64,000 nucleotides of DNA from Sphingomonas glacialis (GTDB lineage Bacteria; Pseudomonadota; Alphaproteobacteria; Sphingomonadales; Sphingomonadaceae): NCBI RefSeq assembly GCF_014653575.1, contig NZ_BNAQ01000005.1:248001-312000 (forward strand), written 5' to 3'. The position numbers were made by a program, and so were the translations under genes. Below the pieces are notes generated by a model. The model had not been told where the DNA came from. It ran no database searches and saw only the letters and a program-made list of their open reading frames with translations. Every line of letters starts with the position of its first letter. Position 1 is the stretch's first letter. This document shows positions 19,664-29,146 of this stretch, one piece after another.

Positions 19664-21358
19664 TCATGCCGGAGGCGTCTCCGCCATCACTTCTGCGATC
19701 AGATCCTTGCGGCTGAGCTTGCCGATCATTGTCTTGGGCATCGTCAGGCGGATCACCACGTCGTCCACCCTTTCGTGCCGCCCGAGCTGCGGGTTGAGCC
19801 AGTCGCGCAACTCCGCGCCGGTCGCCGCGACCTCCTCGTTGAGCGTGACATAGGCGCGCGGCTGCTCGCCGCGATACGGATCGGGAAGGCCGATCACCAT
19901 CGCTTCCTTGACCGCAGGATGATGGTGCAGGATCGCCTCGATCTGGCTCGGGAAGACCTTGAAGCCCGATACCGACAGCATGTCCTTCAACCGATCGACG
20001 ATCCGCACGAAGCCGTCTTCGTCGATCGTGCCGACATCGCCGGTGCGCAGCCAGCGCCCTGCGCCATTGGTGACGAACACTTCGCCATCGGCGTCGGGCC
20101 GGTTCCAATAGCCCTTCATGATCTGCGGCCCCATCGCGACGATCTCGCCCGGCTCGCCGGGGGGCGGGGGCTGGGTCGGATCGGCTTTGTCGACGAGCCG
20201 CAGATGCGTCGACGGGATCGGCTGGCCGATGCTGCCGGTCTTGCCGGGCCGCTCATACGGATTGGCCGACAGCACGCCCGAGCTTTCCGACAGGCCATAG
20301 CCCTCGACCACGGTCGCCCCGGTCGCCGCTTCGAACTTCGCCTTCAACTCGGCGGCGAGCGGTGCGCCGCCCGAGATGCAGACGCGCAACGACGAGAAAT
20401 CGGTCTTGGTGATGTCGGGATGGTCGAGCAGCGCCTGGTACATCGTCGGCACGCCGGGGAGCGCGGTCGCCTTGGTCCGCGTGATCGCGCCGAGCACCGC
20501 GCCAGCCTCGAAGCGCGGCAGCATCACGATGCATCCGCGATTGAGCACGGTACGGTTGAGCACGCAGGTATTGGCGAAGACGTGGAACAGCGGCAGCACG
20601 CCGAGAATACGGTCGGGTTCGTTCGGGTGCGGGTCGATCCCCATTACCTGCCGCGCATTGGCCGACAGATTCTGGTGCGTCAGCATCGCGCCCTTGGGGG
20701 TGCCGGTGGTGCCGCCGGTATATTGGATCAACGCGACGTCTGTCATCGGATCGATCGTCGCGGGTGCGTGCTTGCCATCATTGGCGATCAGCCCCGAAAA
20801 GCTCAGGATGCGCGGATCGTTCGGGCGCGGCGTGACTTCCTTGCGCTTGAACAGCCGGTAGAGGATCGATTTCGAGGCGGGCAGCGCACCCGCGATCGAC
20901 CCGACGATCAGCCGCTCGAGCTGGCTGGTCTCGAGCACTTTCAGCGCGGTCGGGAGCAGCGCGCTGGCCGACAGCGTGAACAGCACGCGCGTCCCCGAAT
21001 CCTCGACTTGATGTGCGAGCTCGGCAACGGTGTAGAGCGGCGAGAAATTGACCACCGTCGCGCCGAGCTTGAGGATGCCGTAATAGGCCGCGAGGTAATG
21101 CGGCGCATTGGGCAGGAACAGCCCGATCCGGTCGCCCGGACCATAGCCCAGCGCCTGCAACCCCGCCGCGACGCGATTGGCGCCGTCGAGCGTCTCGGCA
21201 TAGCTGTAATGCCGCCCGAGAAAATCGATCAGCGGCGCCTTGCCCGCGCTGGCGGCCGATTGATCGAACATATCCACCACCGAAAGCGGCGGATAGACGC
21301 TGTCCCAGGCAGTGGGGTGACGATAGGATTCGTGCCAAACGGCTTCAGGATCGCTCAT
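19664..21358 (-). CDS. Long-chain fatty acid-CoA ligase (AMP-binding)
   Basis: The 564-residue enzyme activates a fatty acid as acyl-AMP and transfers it to CoA, feeding beta-oxidation or lipid synthesis. The P-loop-like motif YTGGTTGTPKGA lies near residue 215, the GYGLSESSG motif near 350, the WLRTGDVGTIDEDGF hinge near 430, and the C-terminal Lys-bearing TMPKTMIGKLSRKDL near 545. The ATG at 21358 was preferred to 21394 because it starts the conserved leader of such enzymes. The chain length it accepts cannot be read from sequence. It faces the GIY-YIG element at its 3' end. Confidence 0.93.
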   Translation of the reverse strand: MSDPEAVWHESYRHPTAWDSVYPPLSVVDMFDQSAASAGKAPLIDFLGRHYSYAETLDGANRVAAGLQALGYGPGDRIGLFLPNAPHYLAAYYGILKLGATVVNFSPLYTVAELAHQVEDSGTRVLFTLSASALLPTALKVLETSQLERLIVGSIAGALPASKSILYRLFKRKEVTPRPNDPRILSFSGLIANDGKHAPATIDPMTDVALIQYTGGTTGTPKGAMLTHQNLSANARQVMGIDPHPNEPDRILGVLPLFHVFANTCVLNRTVLNRGCIVMLPRFEAGAVLGAITRTKATALPGVPTMYQALLDHPDITKTDFSSLRVCISGGAPLAAELKAKFEAATGATVVEGYGLSESSGVLSANPYERPGKTGSIGQPIPSTHLRLVDKADPTQPPPPGEPGEIVAMGPQIMKGYWNRPDADGEVFVTNGAGRWLRTGDVGTIDEDGFVRIVDRLKDMLSVSGFKVFPSQIEAILHHHPAVKEAMVIGLPDPYRGEQPRAYVTLNEEVAATGAELRDWLNPQLGRHERVDDVVIRLTMPKTMIGKLSRKDLIAEVMAETPPA

Positions 21359-21426
21359 TGACACGTGTGTAAGCAAGCCTTCCGTTCCCGGCAACCCACC
21401 GGCGCCGTCCTCGGATAGTCAGCGGA

Positions 21427-21621
21427 TTACAAATGGTTTCCCGTCCAGGTCACCAGCACCGAGATGCCGACGAGACCGAGATCGATCGCGGCCTTCATCC
21501 GATGCGGCGCGGGGTCGGTTGAATCGTGGGTGAGGATCTGGATATCGGCGCTCGGATGGCGCGCCACCGCGATCAGCGCGACGACTGCGACGAACCCGAC
21601 CATGATGCGACGGTTGCGCAC
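21427..21621 (-). CDS. Small two-segment membrane protein, unknown
   Basis: This 64-residue protein begins at a GTG preceded by AAGGGG with 7 nt spacing. It has two hydrophobic stretches, one near residues 7-20 (IMVGFVAVVALIAVA) and one near 45-60 (IDLGLVGISVLVTW), joined by a polar loop. It lies 56 nt downstream of the diguanylate cyclase gene on the same strand and may be its last operon member. I know no family for it. The start signal and hydrophobic pattern make it credible as a gene, but it could be a chance frame. Confidence 0.5.
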   Translation of the reverse strand: MRNRRIMVGFVAVVALIAVARHPSADIQILTHDSTDPAPHRMKAAIDLGLVGISVLVTWTGNHL

Positions 21622-21677
21622 AGCATATCCCCTTGGGCTGCGCTTGTACGCTCAGTGCCGATTCGCGGCAAGGCGTC

Positions 21678-23363
21678 TCACGCGGCGATGCGGTCGGGCA
21701 GCGCGCGGATCCGCGCGCGATCGCGCCCGGCGCTCTTGGCGTCGTACAAGGCCCGGTCGGCGGCTCCGTAGAGCGCCTTCCAATCGACTTCACGCTGCAA
21801 TGGGCCAATGCATTTGCCGATGCTCGCGGTCACCGCGACGTCGTACGGCATCCGCGTCGCGCGCAATCGGTCGAGAATGTCGCGGGGTTCGATCGGGGTG
21901 TCGGCGGGAAGCACGATCGCAAATTCCTCGCCGCCGATCCGCGCGATGAGCGCCGCGTCGGGAACCGACAGTTGCAGCGTGCGCGCGACCGCGCGGAGCA
22001 CGTCGTCGCCGCCGTCATGGCCGATCGTTTCGTTGATCAGCTTGAAATGGTCGAGATCGAGGATGAGCAGCATTTGCTCGCCCGTGCGCCCGATCACGGC
22101 CGCCAGAAAGGCACGGCGGTTGAGCAGGCCGGTCAGCGGATCGATCTCGGCGAGCAACAGCGCGGCGAGCTCGCCTTCGCGCGCGGCATCGCGCTCGAGA
22201 CTGAGCACGCGCACGCGATAGGCAATCGCGAAGCTCGACAGCAAGGCTTCGAGCGTCATCATCACGATCGTCGAATTGTCGATCCAGAAGTTCCACTGGA
22301 TGAGGCTGAGTCCGCTCGCCACGCGGAAGCAGGCGACGAATACGGGCGCGCCCCAGGCGAGTGCGAACAGCCACAGATAGTTGCTCCGCGTCCGCCACGC
22401 GCGCCACAGCATCGGTCCGACGACGAGCAATTGGCCGGCAAACGCCAAGGTAAAGCAGCGGTCGAGCAGCCAGACATTGCTCGGCCCGAACAGCGCATAG
22501 CCGAGCGTCGCCGCGAGCATCGTCGCGGCGGCAACGGTGAACAGTCGCCCCAGCCCGCCTGCAAAGACGCGCGGCTCGAAGAAGGTCCGCGCAAACAGCA
22601 GGGCCGCCACCGCCGATACGCCGAGCGTAAGGTAGTTGATGCGCATCCGGTCGTTATTGGCAAGCTCGGGCCAAGCCCAGGCGAGCGCCCCCGAGGAGGA
22701 AATGGCGTAGCACAACAAGCCCAGCACCATTGCGCAATACGCAAGCTGGAATCGATGTCGCAGCGTCGCCCACAGCGCCAGATTATAGGTGAACAGCGCG
22801 ATGCACAGGCCGGCGAACCCGCCATACAGCGCGGCCAGCAGCAGGTTCGATCGCACGGCTTGTTCAGGCGTCGCGATCCGCGCATCGCGCAGGATGCCGC
22901 GCAGATTGGCAGCACCCTCGACATGCCAGAGCAATCGAACCAGCGGTGCACCGCGCGCGGGCAGCGGCTGGCCGACGATCGCGCCGAGCTGGATATGCCG
23001 CATCGTGCCTTGTTGATCGAGCCGTTGCGATACGATCGTGCCATCGGCGTAGAGCGCGTAGAGCGTCACGGCGCGCTGCCACAGGCTGGCGACGCGGATT
23101 TCGACCGCACCCGATCGCTGCACCGGAACCGAGCGGACCCAATAATCGCCGCCGCCAAGCGTCGTCTGTTGCGGATTGCAGTCGAAGCGTGTCGTGCCGA
23201 CAAACAGCGACAACGGCGTCATCCCAGGCTGGGCGCGGACGACACAGACAGAGACCGGCTGGCCGGATCGGTCGGTCTGCGCAGTGACGGGGCGCGACCA
23301 GCCAAGCGCCAGCAGAAAAGCGGCGACAAGGCTCAAAAGACGGTAGTGCGGCGCACTTTGCAT
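21678..23363 (-). CDS. 7TMR-DISM membrane diguanylate cyclase (GGDEF)
   Basis: The 561-residue protein has a signal peptide (MQSAPHYRLLSLVAAFLLAL), a periplasmic beta-rich DISM sensor region to about residue 175, seven hydrophobic segments to about 375, a short coiled linker and a GGDEF domain. The active-site motif is GGEEF near residue 478, so it should make cyclic di-GMP from two GTP. The inhibitory RxxD site is absent: those positions hold Pro and Ala. Periplasmic ligands of DISM regions are usually carbohydrates or unknown. The ATG at 23363 is used because the signal peptide starts there. Confidence 0.92.
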   Translation of the reverse strand: MQSAPHYRLLSLVAAFLLALGWSRPVTAQTDRSGQPVSVCVVRAQPGMTPLSLFVGTTRFDCNPQQTTLGGGDYWVRSVPVQRSGAVEIRVASLWQRAVTLYALYADGTIVSQRLDQQGTMRHIQLGAIVGQPLPARGAPLVRLLWHVEGAANLRGILRDARIATPEQAVRSNLLLAALYGGFAGLCIALFTYNLALWATLRHRFQLAYCAMVLGLLCYAISSSGALAWAWPELANNDRMRINYLTLGVSAVAALLFARTFFEPRVFAGGLGRLFTVAAATMLAATLGYALFGPSNVWLLDRCFTLAFAGQLLVVGPMLWRAWRTRSNYLWLFALAWGAPVFVACFRVASGLSLIQWNFWIDNSTIVMMTLEALLSSFAIAYRVRVLSLERDAAREGELAALLLAEIDPLTGLLNRRAFLAAVIGRTGEQMLLILDLDHFKLINETIGHDGGDDVLRAVARTLQLSVPDAALIARIGGEEFAIVLPADTPIEPRDILDRLRATRMPYDVAVTASIGKCIGPLQREVDWKALYGAADRALYDAKSAGRDRARIRALPDRIAA

Positions 23364-23500
23364 AGCGGCGCCATAGAGCGCCTTTGACGAAAAGACCGTT
23401 AATGCGACGGGAGGGATTGCGGCGGAAGGGATTGCGGCTGGAGGAATTGGCGCTGGGCACAATCTCGATTGCCGGGCCAGCGGTCTCTACGGCAAACAGG

Positions 23501-23537
23501 ACCGCCGGGCGCGAACGCGGTGTTCGCGCCCAGCGGT
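23501..23537. repeat. Hairpin between clpA and diguanylate cyclase genes
   Basis: The arms GGGCGCGAAC and GTTCGCGCCC enclose GCGGT, extended by ACCGC and GCGGT outside. It lies 9 nt past the clpA stop on the minus strand. It has no T-tract, so it is a possible but weak terminator or mRNA-stabilising structure. Confidence 0.6.
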
Positions 23538-23545
23538 CGTATCGG

Positions 23546-25873
23546 TCACTTTACCGTGGTCGTGTCCTTGTCGGTGCGGCTCACCGGCTTCTTCTTGGGC
23601 TTCTTGGGTGGGGCCGAAGTGATCTCGAACGCAAGCGCGTTGTCCTTCAGCTTGACCGTCACCTCGCCGCCATGGACCAGCTTGCCGAACAGCAATTCCT
23701 CGGCGAGCGGCTGCTTGATCTTTTCCTGGATCAAACGGCCCATCGGGCGGGCACCGTAGAGCTTGTCATAGCCCTTGGTGGTGAGCCACGTCTTCGATTC
23801 GTCGTCGAGCTTGATGTGGACGTTGCGGTCAGCCAGCTGCAGCTCGAGCTGCAGGATGAACTTGTCGACCACGCGCGCGACAACTTCGGTCGGCAGATAG
23901 CCGAACGGCACGATCGCATCGAGGCGGTTGCGAAACTCGGGCGTGAACATCTTCTGCACCGCCTGCTCGTCCTCGCCCTCACGGGTGAGGTTGCCGAAGC
24001 CGAGCGTTTCGCGCGCCATGTCGCTGGCACCCGCATTGGTCGTCATGATCAAGATGACGTTGCGGAAGTCGACCGTCTTGCCGTGCTGGTCGGTCAGACG
24101 CCCGTTGTCCATCACCTGCAACAGGATGTTGAACAAATCGGGATGCGCCTTCTCGATCTCGTCGAGCAACAGCACCGAATGCGGCTGCTGGTCGATCGCA
24201 TCGGTGAGCAAACCACCCTGGTCAAACCCGACATAGCCCGGGGGCGCACCGATCAGTCGCGAGACCGAGTGGCGTTCCATATATTCGGACATGTCGAACC
24301 GCTGGAGCGGAATCCCCATGATCGTCGCGAGCTGCTTGGCGACTTCGGTCTTGCCGACGCCGGTGGGGCCGGTGAACAGATAGTTGCCGATCGGCTTCTC
24401 GGGATCGCGCAAGCCAGCGCGCGACAGTTTGATCGCCGACGCCAGCTTCTCGATCGCCGCATTCTGCCCGAACACCACGCGCTTGAGATCGGTCTCGAGC
24501 GATTCGAGCGCCTTGGTGTCGTCGGTCGAGACCGACTTTGGCGGGATGCGCGCCATCGTCGCGATGACCTGCTCGATCTCGCGGCTGGTGATCGTCTTCT
24601 TGCGCTTGGCGAGCGGCACCAGCATCTGCATCGCGCCGACTTCGTCGATCACGTCGATCGCCTTGTCGGGCAGCTTGCGGTCGTTGATGTAGCGCGCGCT
24701 GAGTTCCACCGCCGACTTGATCGCGTCGGGGGTGTACTTGACCTTGTGATGGTCCTCGAACGCCGAGCGCAGGCCCGCCAGGATCTTGATCGTGTCCTCG
24801 ATCGTCGGCTCGTTGACGTCGATCTTCTGGAAGCGCCGCAGCAATGCGCGGTCCTTCTCGAAGTGGTTGCGGAACTCCTTGTACGTCGTCGAGCCGATGC
24901 AGCGGATCGTCCCGCCCGACAGCGCCGGCTTCAACAGGTTCGACGCGTCCATCGCGCCGCCGCTGGTCGCGCCGGCACCGATCACGGTGTGGATCTCGTC
25001 GATGAACAGGATCGCGTCCGGCATCTTCTCGAGCTCGGTGACGACCGCCTTGAGGCGTTCCTCGAAGTCACCGCGATAGCGCGTGCCCGCCAGCAGCGCG
25101 CCCATGTCGAGCGAGTAAATCACCGCCGGCAGCAGCACCTCGGGAACATTCCCCTCGACGATTTTCCGCGCGAGGCCTTCCGCGATCGCGGTTTTCCCGA
25201 CACCGGGATCGCCGACATAAAGCGGGTTGTTCTTCGAACGACGGCACAGGATCTGCACGGTGCGATCGACCTCGGGGCCGCGACCGATCAGCGGATCGAC
25301 CTTGCCCTTCTTGGCCTTCTCGTTGAGATCGACGCAGAACTGCTTGAGCGCAGACTCGCTCTTGCCCTTCTCGCCGGGCTTTTGCGGCTTCTCTTCCTCG
25401 ACGCCCTTGGGAGTTGACGCTTCGGGTGCCGCGCCGCCCTTGCCGACGCCGTGGCTGATGAAGCTCACCGCATCGAGCCGGCTCATGTCCTGCTGCTGCA
25501 GGAAATAGACGGCATAGCTCTCGCGCTCGCTGAACAGAGCGACGAGCACGTTCGCGCCGGTCACTTCGTCGCGGCCCGACGACTGGACGTGCAGGATCGC
25601 GCGCTGGACGACGCGCTGGAAGCCGCTGGTCGGCGAGGGGTCGGTCGCCGCATCGACCTTCAACGCCTCGAGCTCGGTATCGAGATAATGTTTGACGGTC
25701 GCGGTCAGCTCGGCGGTATCGACGTTGCACGACTGCATCACCTTCGAGGCATGCTCGTCATCGATCAGCGCAAGCAGCAAGTGTTCGAGCGTCGCATATT
25801 CGTGGCGACGTGACGACGCGGCTTCCAACGCCTTGTGAAGCGTGGTTTCAAGCGCGGAGGCAAAGGATGGCAT
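23546..25873 (-). CDS. clpA: ATP-dependent Clp protease ATP-binding subunit ClpA
   Basis: The 775-residue AAA+ unfoldase feeds proteins to ClpP. It has the double Clp-N repeat at residues 1-145 and a charged linker near 150-180. The first Walker A, GDPGVGKTA, is at about 221-229, and the second, GPTGVGKTE, is near 501. A LGFGN tripeptide-loop candidate for ClpP docking is present. It lacks the coiled middle domain of ClpB, so it is ClpA and not ClpB. AAGGAG precedes the ATG. The adaptor gene clpS, usually directly upstream in Proteobacteria, is not next to it here. Confidence 0.95.
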   Translation of the reverse strand: MPSFASALETTLHKALEAASSRRHEYATLEHLLLALIDDEHASKVMQSCNVDTAELTATVKHYLDTELEALKVDAATDPSPTSGFQRVVQRAILHVQSSGRDEVTGANVLVALFSERESYAVYFLQQQDMSRLDAVSFISHGVGKGGAAPEASTPKGVEEEKPQKPGEKGKSESALKQFCVDLNEKAKKGKVDPLIGRGPEVDRTVQILCRRSKNNPLYVGDPGVGKTAIAEGLARKIVEGNVPEVLLPAVIYSLDMGALLAGTRYRGDFEERLKAVVTELEKMPDAILFIDEIHTVIGAGATSGGAMDASNLLKPALSGGTIRCIGSTTYKEFRNHFEKDRALLRRFQKIDVNEPTIEDTIKILAGLRSAFEDHHKVKYTPDAIKSAVELSARYINDRKLPDKAIDVIDEVGAMQMLVPLAKRKKTITSREIEQVIATMARIPPKSVSTDDTKALESLETDLKRVVFGQNAAIEKLASAIKLSRAGLRDPEKPIGNYLFTGPTGVGKTEVAKQLATIMGIPLQRFDMSEYMERHSVSRLIGAPPGYVGFDQGGLLTDAIDQQPHSVLLLDEIEKAHPDLFNILLQVMDNGRLTDQHGKTVDFRNVILIMTTNAGASDMARETLGFGNLTREGEDEQAVQKMFTPEFRNRLDAIVPFGYLPTEVVARVVDKFILQLELQLADRNVHIKLDDESKTWLTTKGYDKLYGARPMGRLIQEKIKQPLAEELLFGKLVHGGEVTVKLKDNALAFEITSAPPKKPKKKPVSRTDKDTTTVK

Positions 25874-26014
25874 CTGGTCTTCACTCCTTGCGGGCTGCGG
25901 CGAAAGCGCAGCCCTTTGCGCCTATGTTGGAAGGCGTATCCGCCACTGCAAGCACTTGAAAATCGTTCGCCGCCCTTACTGCCATCTTATAGCGGATGGG
26001 AGGGCTGTCTGGCG

Positions 26015-26242
26015 TCAAGACTTGAACAGATTATCGGCTTCAACGCGATGGCTGGCGGCGTGTTCCATCTTCGCGGTTGTGCGCGCGATCTCGGTTTGCA
26101 GCGCGGCAACCCGCGCCTCAAGTTCCGCGACCGACAACGGGTCGAGGTCCTGCGCGAGCAGCGCCGCGAGCGGATCGCCCGCGCGTTTCGGGAGAATCTC
26201 GTCCAAGTCCATTGCGGGATCGTTGACCCGGCGAGCGGCCAT
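26015..26242 (-). CDS. DUF1192 family protein
   Basis: The short acidic protein matches the alphaproteobacterial DUF1192 family: DEILPKRAGDPLAALLAQDLDPLSV near the start, then a coiled-coil-like helix EARVAALQTEIARTTAKMEHA. Family members are about 60-75 residues, and the function is unknown to me. I used the ATG at 26242 (75 aa). A second ATG at 26212 (MDLDEIL) is equally plausible, and neither has a good ribosome binding site. It is transcribed divergently from the quinone oxidoreductase gene, with start codons about 40 nt apart, so the two share a small promoter region. Confidence 0.8.
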   Translation of the reverse strand: MAARRVNDPAMDLDEILPKRAGDPLAALLAQDLDPLSVAELEARVAALQTEIARTTAKMEHAASHRVEADNLFKS

Positions 26243-26280
26243 GTCAATAAGGCGCGCAGGCAAAACGGGGCATAAGATCG

Positions 26281-27282
26281 ATGGACGGAATTCCGGATAC
26301 CATGCGCGCAATCGACCCCGATGGTCCGGGCGGACCCGAAGTCCTGCGCGTGGTCGAACGGCCCGTTCCGACGCTGCGCCCCGATGAAGTGCTGATCCGT
26401 GTGGCCGCGGCCGGGGTCAACCGGCCCGACGTGCTCCAGCGCAAGGGCGGCTACGCGCCGCCGCCGGGCGCGCCGTCGATCCCGGGGCTCGAGGTGTCGG
26501 GAATCGTCGTCGCGCAAGGCGCTGACGTCGATTTCGAGATGATGGGGCAGCCCGTCTGCGCCTTGCTCGCGGGTGGTGGCTATGCCGAATATGTCGCGGT
26601 TGCGGCGGGGCAAGTGCTGCCCGTGCCGCATGCCTTGTCGATGATCGAGGCAGCGGCTTTGCCCGAAACGCTCTTCACCGTGTGGACCAATTTGTTCGAG
26701 CGCGGCTATGCGACCGAAGGCGACACCGTGCTGGTGCATGGCGGGACGAGCGGGATCGGGACGATGGCGATCAGCCTCGGCGCGATCTTCGGGCTGAGCG
26801 TGATCATCACCGCGGGCTCCGACGACAAATGCGCCTCGGCGCTAAAGCTCGGCGCGGCGCATGCGATCAATTACAAGACCGAGGATTTCGTCGAACGGGT
26901 CGCCAAGATCACCGACGGCCAGGGCTGCGCGGTCGTGCTCGACATGGTCGGCGGCGACTATTTGCCGCGCAACCTCCAATGCCTGGCCGAAGACGGTCGG
27001 CACGTGTCGATCGCGGTGCAGGGCGGGGCGACCGCCACCATCCCGATCTTCGACATCATGCGCCGCCGCCTGACGCTGACCGGATCGACGCTGCGTCCGC
27101 GCGATTCGGCGTTCAAGAGCCTCGTCGCCGACGAACTCCACCGCACGGTGTGGCCGCATGTCGAAGCGGGCCGGCTAAAGCCGATCCTCGACCGCAGCTT
27201 CCCGCTCGCCGAAGCCCCCGCTGCGCATGCGCGGATGGAGGCGGGGGATCATATCGGGAAGATCGTGCTGACGATGGACTGA
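26281..27282 (+). CDS. NAD(P)H:quinone oxidoreductase, zeta-crystallin type (MDR family)
   Basis: The 333-residue protein is a medium-chain dehydrogenase/reductase without the structural zinc cysteines. It shows AAAGVNRPDVLQRKG, the quinone oxidoreductase hallmark, and the NADPH-binding glycine loop VHGGTSGIGTMAI near residue 155. This type reduces quinones or enones with NADPH, and the true substrate is unknown. The start at 26281 is an ATG, with an alternative at 26302 (MRAIDPDG) that starts at the first strand. It is divergent from the DUF1192 gene. An inverted repeat follows its stop. Confidence 0.9.
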   Translation: MDGIPDTMRAIDPDGPGGPEVLRVVERPVPTLRPDEVLIRVAAAGVNRPDVLQRKGGYAPPPGAPSIPGLEVSGIVVAQGADVDFEMMGQPVCALLAGGGYAEYVAVAAGQVLPVPHALSMIEAAALPETLFTVWTNLFERGYATEGDTVLVHGGTSGIGTMAISLGAIFGLSVIITAGSDDKCASALKLGAAHAINYKTEDFVERVAKITDGQGCAVVLDMVGGDYLPRNLQCLAEDGRHVSIAVQGGATATIPIFDIMRRRLTLTGSTLRPRDSAFKSLVADELHRTVWPHVEAGRLKPILDRSFPLAEAPAAHARMEAGDHIGKIVLTMD

Positions 27283-27297
27283 ATGCAAGCCTTCAAA

Positions 27298-27461
27298 GCC
27301 CTCCCCCGCTTTTGCGGGAGAGGGTTGGGTGAGGGTCTTTTTCTTCTGATTCTCGACGCTCGTAAAAAAGGAAGACCCTCACCGACGACGACCAGGGCCG
27401 CGCTGAAGAAGCGCGACCCAAGTCTCCGTAGCCTCTCCCGCTCGCGGGAGAGGGCGGGAGG
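27298..27461. repeat. Nested palindromic intergenic repeat
   Basis: The outer arms CCGCTTTTGCGGGAGAGGG and CCTCTCCCGCTCGCGGGAG each form a hairpin, and the inner arms GTGAGGGTCTT and AAGACCCTCAC are inverted copies. The whole fills the gap between convergent genes for quinone oxidoreductase and aldehyde dehydrogenase. It is a different family from the GTCA/TGAC repeats. Confidence 0.75.
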
Positions 27462-27465
27462 CACC

Positions 27466-28812
27466 TTACCCCAGCACGGTCTTCAGGTTCATGAACTCGT
27501 GCAGCCCGTATGGCCCCAACTCGCGCCCGTGTCCCGAGCGCTTCACCCCGCCGAACGGCGCCTCGGGCGCGCTTGCCAGCATCTTGTTGACCGCGATCAT
27601 CCCCGCCTCGATATCGCGCTCGAAACGCGCGCGCTCGTCGGCATCCTGCGTCCACACCGACGAGCCCAGTCCGAACGGAACGGCATTGGCGATACCGATT
27701 GCCTCGTCGATATCCGCCGCCTTGAACAGCATCGCGATCGGCCCGAACAGTTCCTCGTTCGCGACTTCGTGATCAGTCGGCACGTCGACCAGAATGCCGG
27801 CCGACATATACGCGCCCTTGCCAGGAAGCGCCTCGCCGCCGAACAGCAGCTTCGCGCCCGCCTGCTCGAACAGCTTGAGCTGGCCGAGTACCGTCGCGCG
27901 CTGTTCCTCGCTCGACAGCGGGCCCATGTCGCTCGCCGCATCCATCGGGTCGCCGGCGACGACCGCCTGCATCCCCGCCGAGAATTTCTCGAAGAAGGCA
28001 TCATAGACATCGGCATGAACGATCATCCGCTTGGCGCAGATGCACGACTGGCCCGTATTCTGCACGCGCGCGGTCACCGCGGCCTTGGCCGCCGCATCGA
28101 GATCGGCCGAGGGCATCACGATGAAGGGATCCGAACCGCCAAGTTCGAGCACGACCTTCTTCAGCGCGCGTCCGGCAGCTTCCGCCACCTTCATCCCCGC
28201 GCCTTCGCTGCCCGTCAGCGTTACCGCGACGATCCGATCATCGGCAATCAGCGCATCGACCTTGTCCGACTTGATCGCCAGATTCTGGAACAGCCCCGCT
28301 GGACCGCCCGCGGCGATCACCATCTCCTCGAGCGCCGCTCCACAACCCTGCACGCTCGACGCGTGCTTCAGCAGCCCGACATTGCCCGCCAGGATCGTCG
28401 GCGCCATGAAGCGCACGACCTGCCAATACGGGAAATTCCACGGCATCACCGCGAGCACCGGACCCATCGGATGCCACGTCGCGGTCGCGCCGGGGAAGCT
28501 GCGCGGTTCGAGCATGGCCGCGCCTTCCTGCGCATAATGGCGGAACGCCTGCGCGCATTTCTGCACCTCGGCGATGGCGGACTTGAGCGTCTTGCCCATT
28601 TCGCGCGTCGCGGTTTCGGCAAGGCGCTGGGTATTGGCGTCGAATTGCTCGGCGATTCGCTCGAGCAGGGCGGTGCGGGTCGCGAGATCGGTCAGCCGCC
28701 ATTCGCGGAAGGTGTCGTGCGCGCGCTGGAGCTTGATCTCGATTTCTGCGCCGGTCAGCTCGGCATAGGATTGGCCCGGCGCGCCGGTGGCGGGGTCGAT
28801 GCTGGTAAACAT
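27466..28812 (-). CDS. NAD(P)-dependent succinate-semialdehyde dehydrogenase family protein
   Basis: The 448-residue aldehyde dehydrogenase has the cofactor loop region MPWNFPYWQVVRF, the catalytic Glu in LELGGSDPF and the catalytic Cys in NTGQSCICAKR. It ends with EAPFGGVKRSGHGRE. It resembles the short YneI/Sad-type succinate-semialdehyde dehydrogenases, which oxidise succinate semialdehyde to succinate at the end of GABA breakdown. Other aldehydes are possible. The ATG at 28812 has GAGGA upstream. The frame stays open to 29172 only because it is antisense to xseB. It is divergent from the xseB operon. Confidence 0.9.
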   Translation of the reverse strand: MFTSIDPATGAPGQSYAELTGAEIEIKLQRAHDTFREWRLTDLATRTALLERIAEQFDANTQRLAETATREMGKTLKSAIAEVQKCAQAFRHYAQEGAAMLEPRSFPGATATWHPMGPVLAVMPWNFPYWQVVRFMAPTILAGNVGLLKHASSVQGCGAALEEMVIAAGGPAGLFQNLAIKSDKVDALIADDRIVAVTLTGSEGAGMKVAEAAGRALKKVVLELGGSDPFIVMPSADLDAAAKAAVTARVQNTGQSCICAKRMIVHADVYDAFFEKFSAGMQAVVAGDPMDAASDMGPLSSEEQRATVLGQLKLFEQAGAKLLFGGEALPGKGAYMSAGILVDVPTDHEVANEELFGPIAMLFKAADIDEAIGIANAVPFGLGSSVWTQDADERARFERDIEAGMIAVNKMLASAPEAPFGGVKRSGHGRELGPYGLHEFMNLKTVLG

Positions 28813-28902
28813 GGGGTATTCCTCATTGGGGACGAACAACAAACGCAACCGAGGCCTCGCGTATCCTTGACCCCAAACGCTCGCGTGCCGCATAGCTGCC
28901 AA

Positions 28903-29142
28903 ATGGATACACCGATCGAAGAGTTGACGTTCGAAGCGGCGCTCAAGGAACTGGAGGGGATCGTGTCGAGGCTCGAGAGCGGCGATGCGCCGCTCGACCA
29001 GGCGATCGCGCTCTATGAGCGCGGCGATAAATTGCGGCGTCGTTGCGACGACCGTCTGACGGCGGCACAGGCGCGGATCGAAGCGATCCGTACCGACAGC
29101 GAGGGGCGTGCCGTCGGCACGCAGCCCTTTGCCGCAGGTTGA
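28903..29142 (+). CDS. xseB: Exodeoxyribonuclease VII small subunit
   Basis: The 79-residue protein has the XseB pattern: LTFEAALKELEGIVSRLESG, then LDQAIALYERG and a Lys/Arg-rich helix ending in coiled coil. Together with XseA it degrades single-stranded DNA to oligonucleotides in repair. The large subunit gene is not in this window. ATG at 28903 gives the usual length of about 80 residues. It opens the operon xseB-ispA-coaD, with only 4 nt between its stop and the ispA start. It is divergent from the aldehyde dehydrogenase gene. Confidence 0.94.
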   Translation: MDTPIEELTFEAALKELEGIVSRLESGDAPLDQAIALYERGDKLRRRCDDRLTAAQARIEAIRTDSEGRAVGTQPFAAG

Positions 29143-29146
29143 TGGC

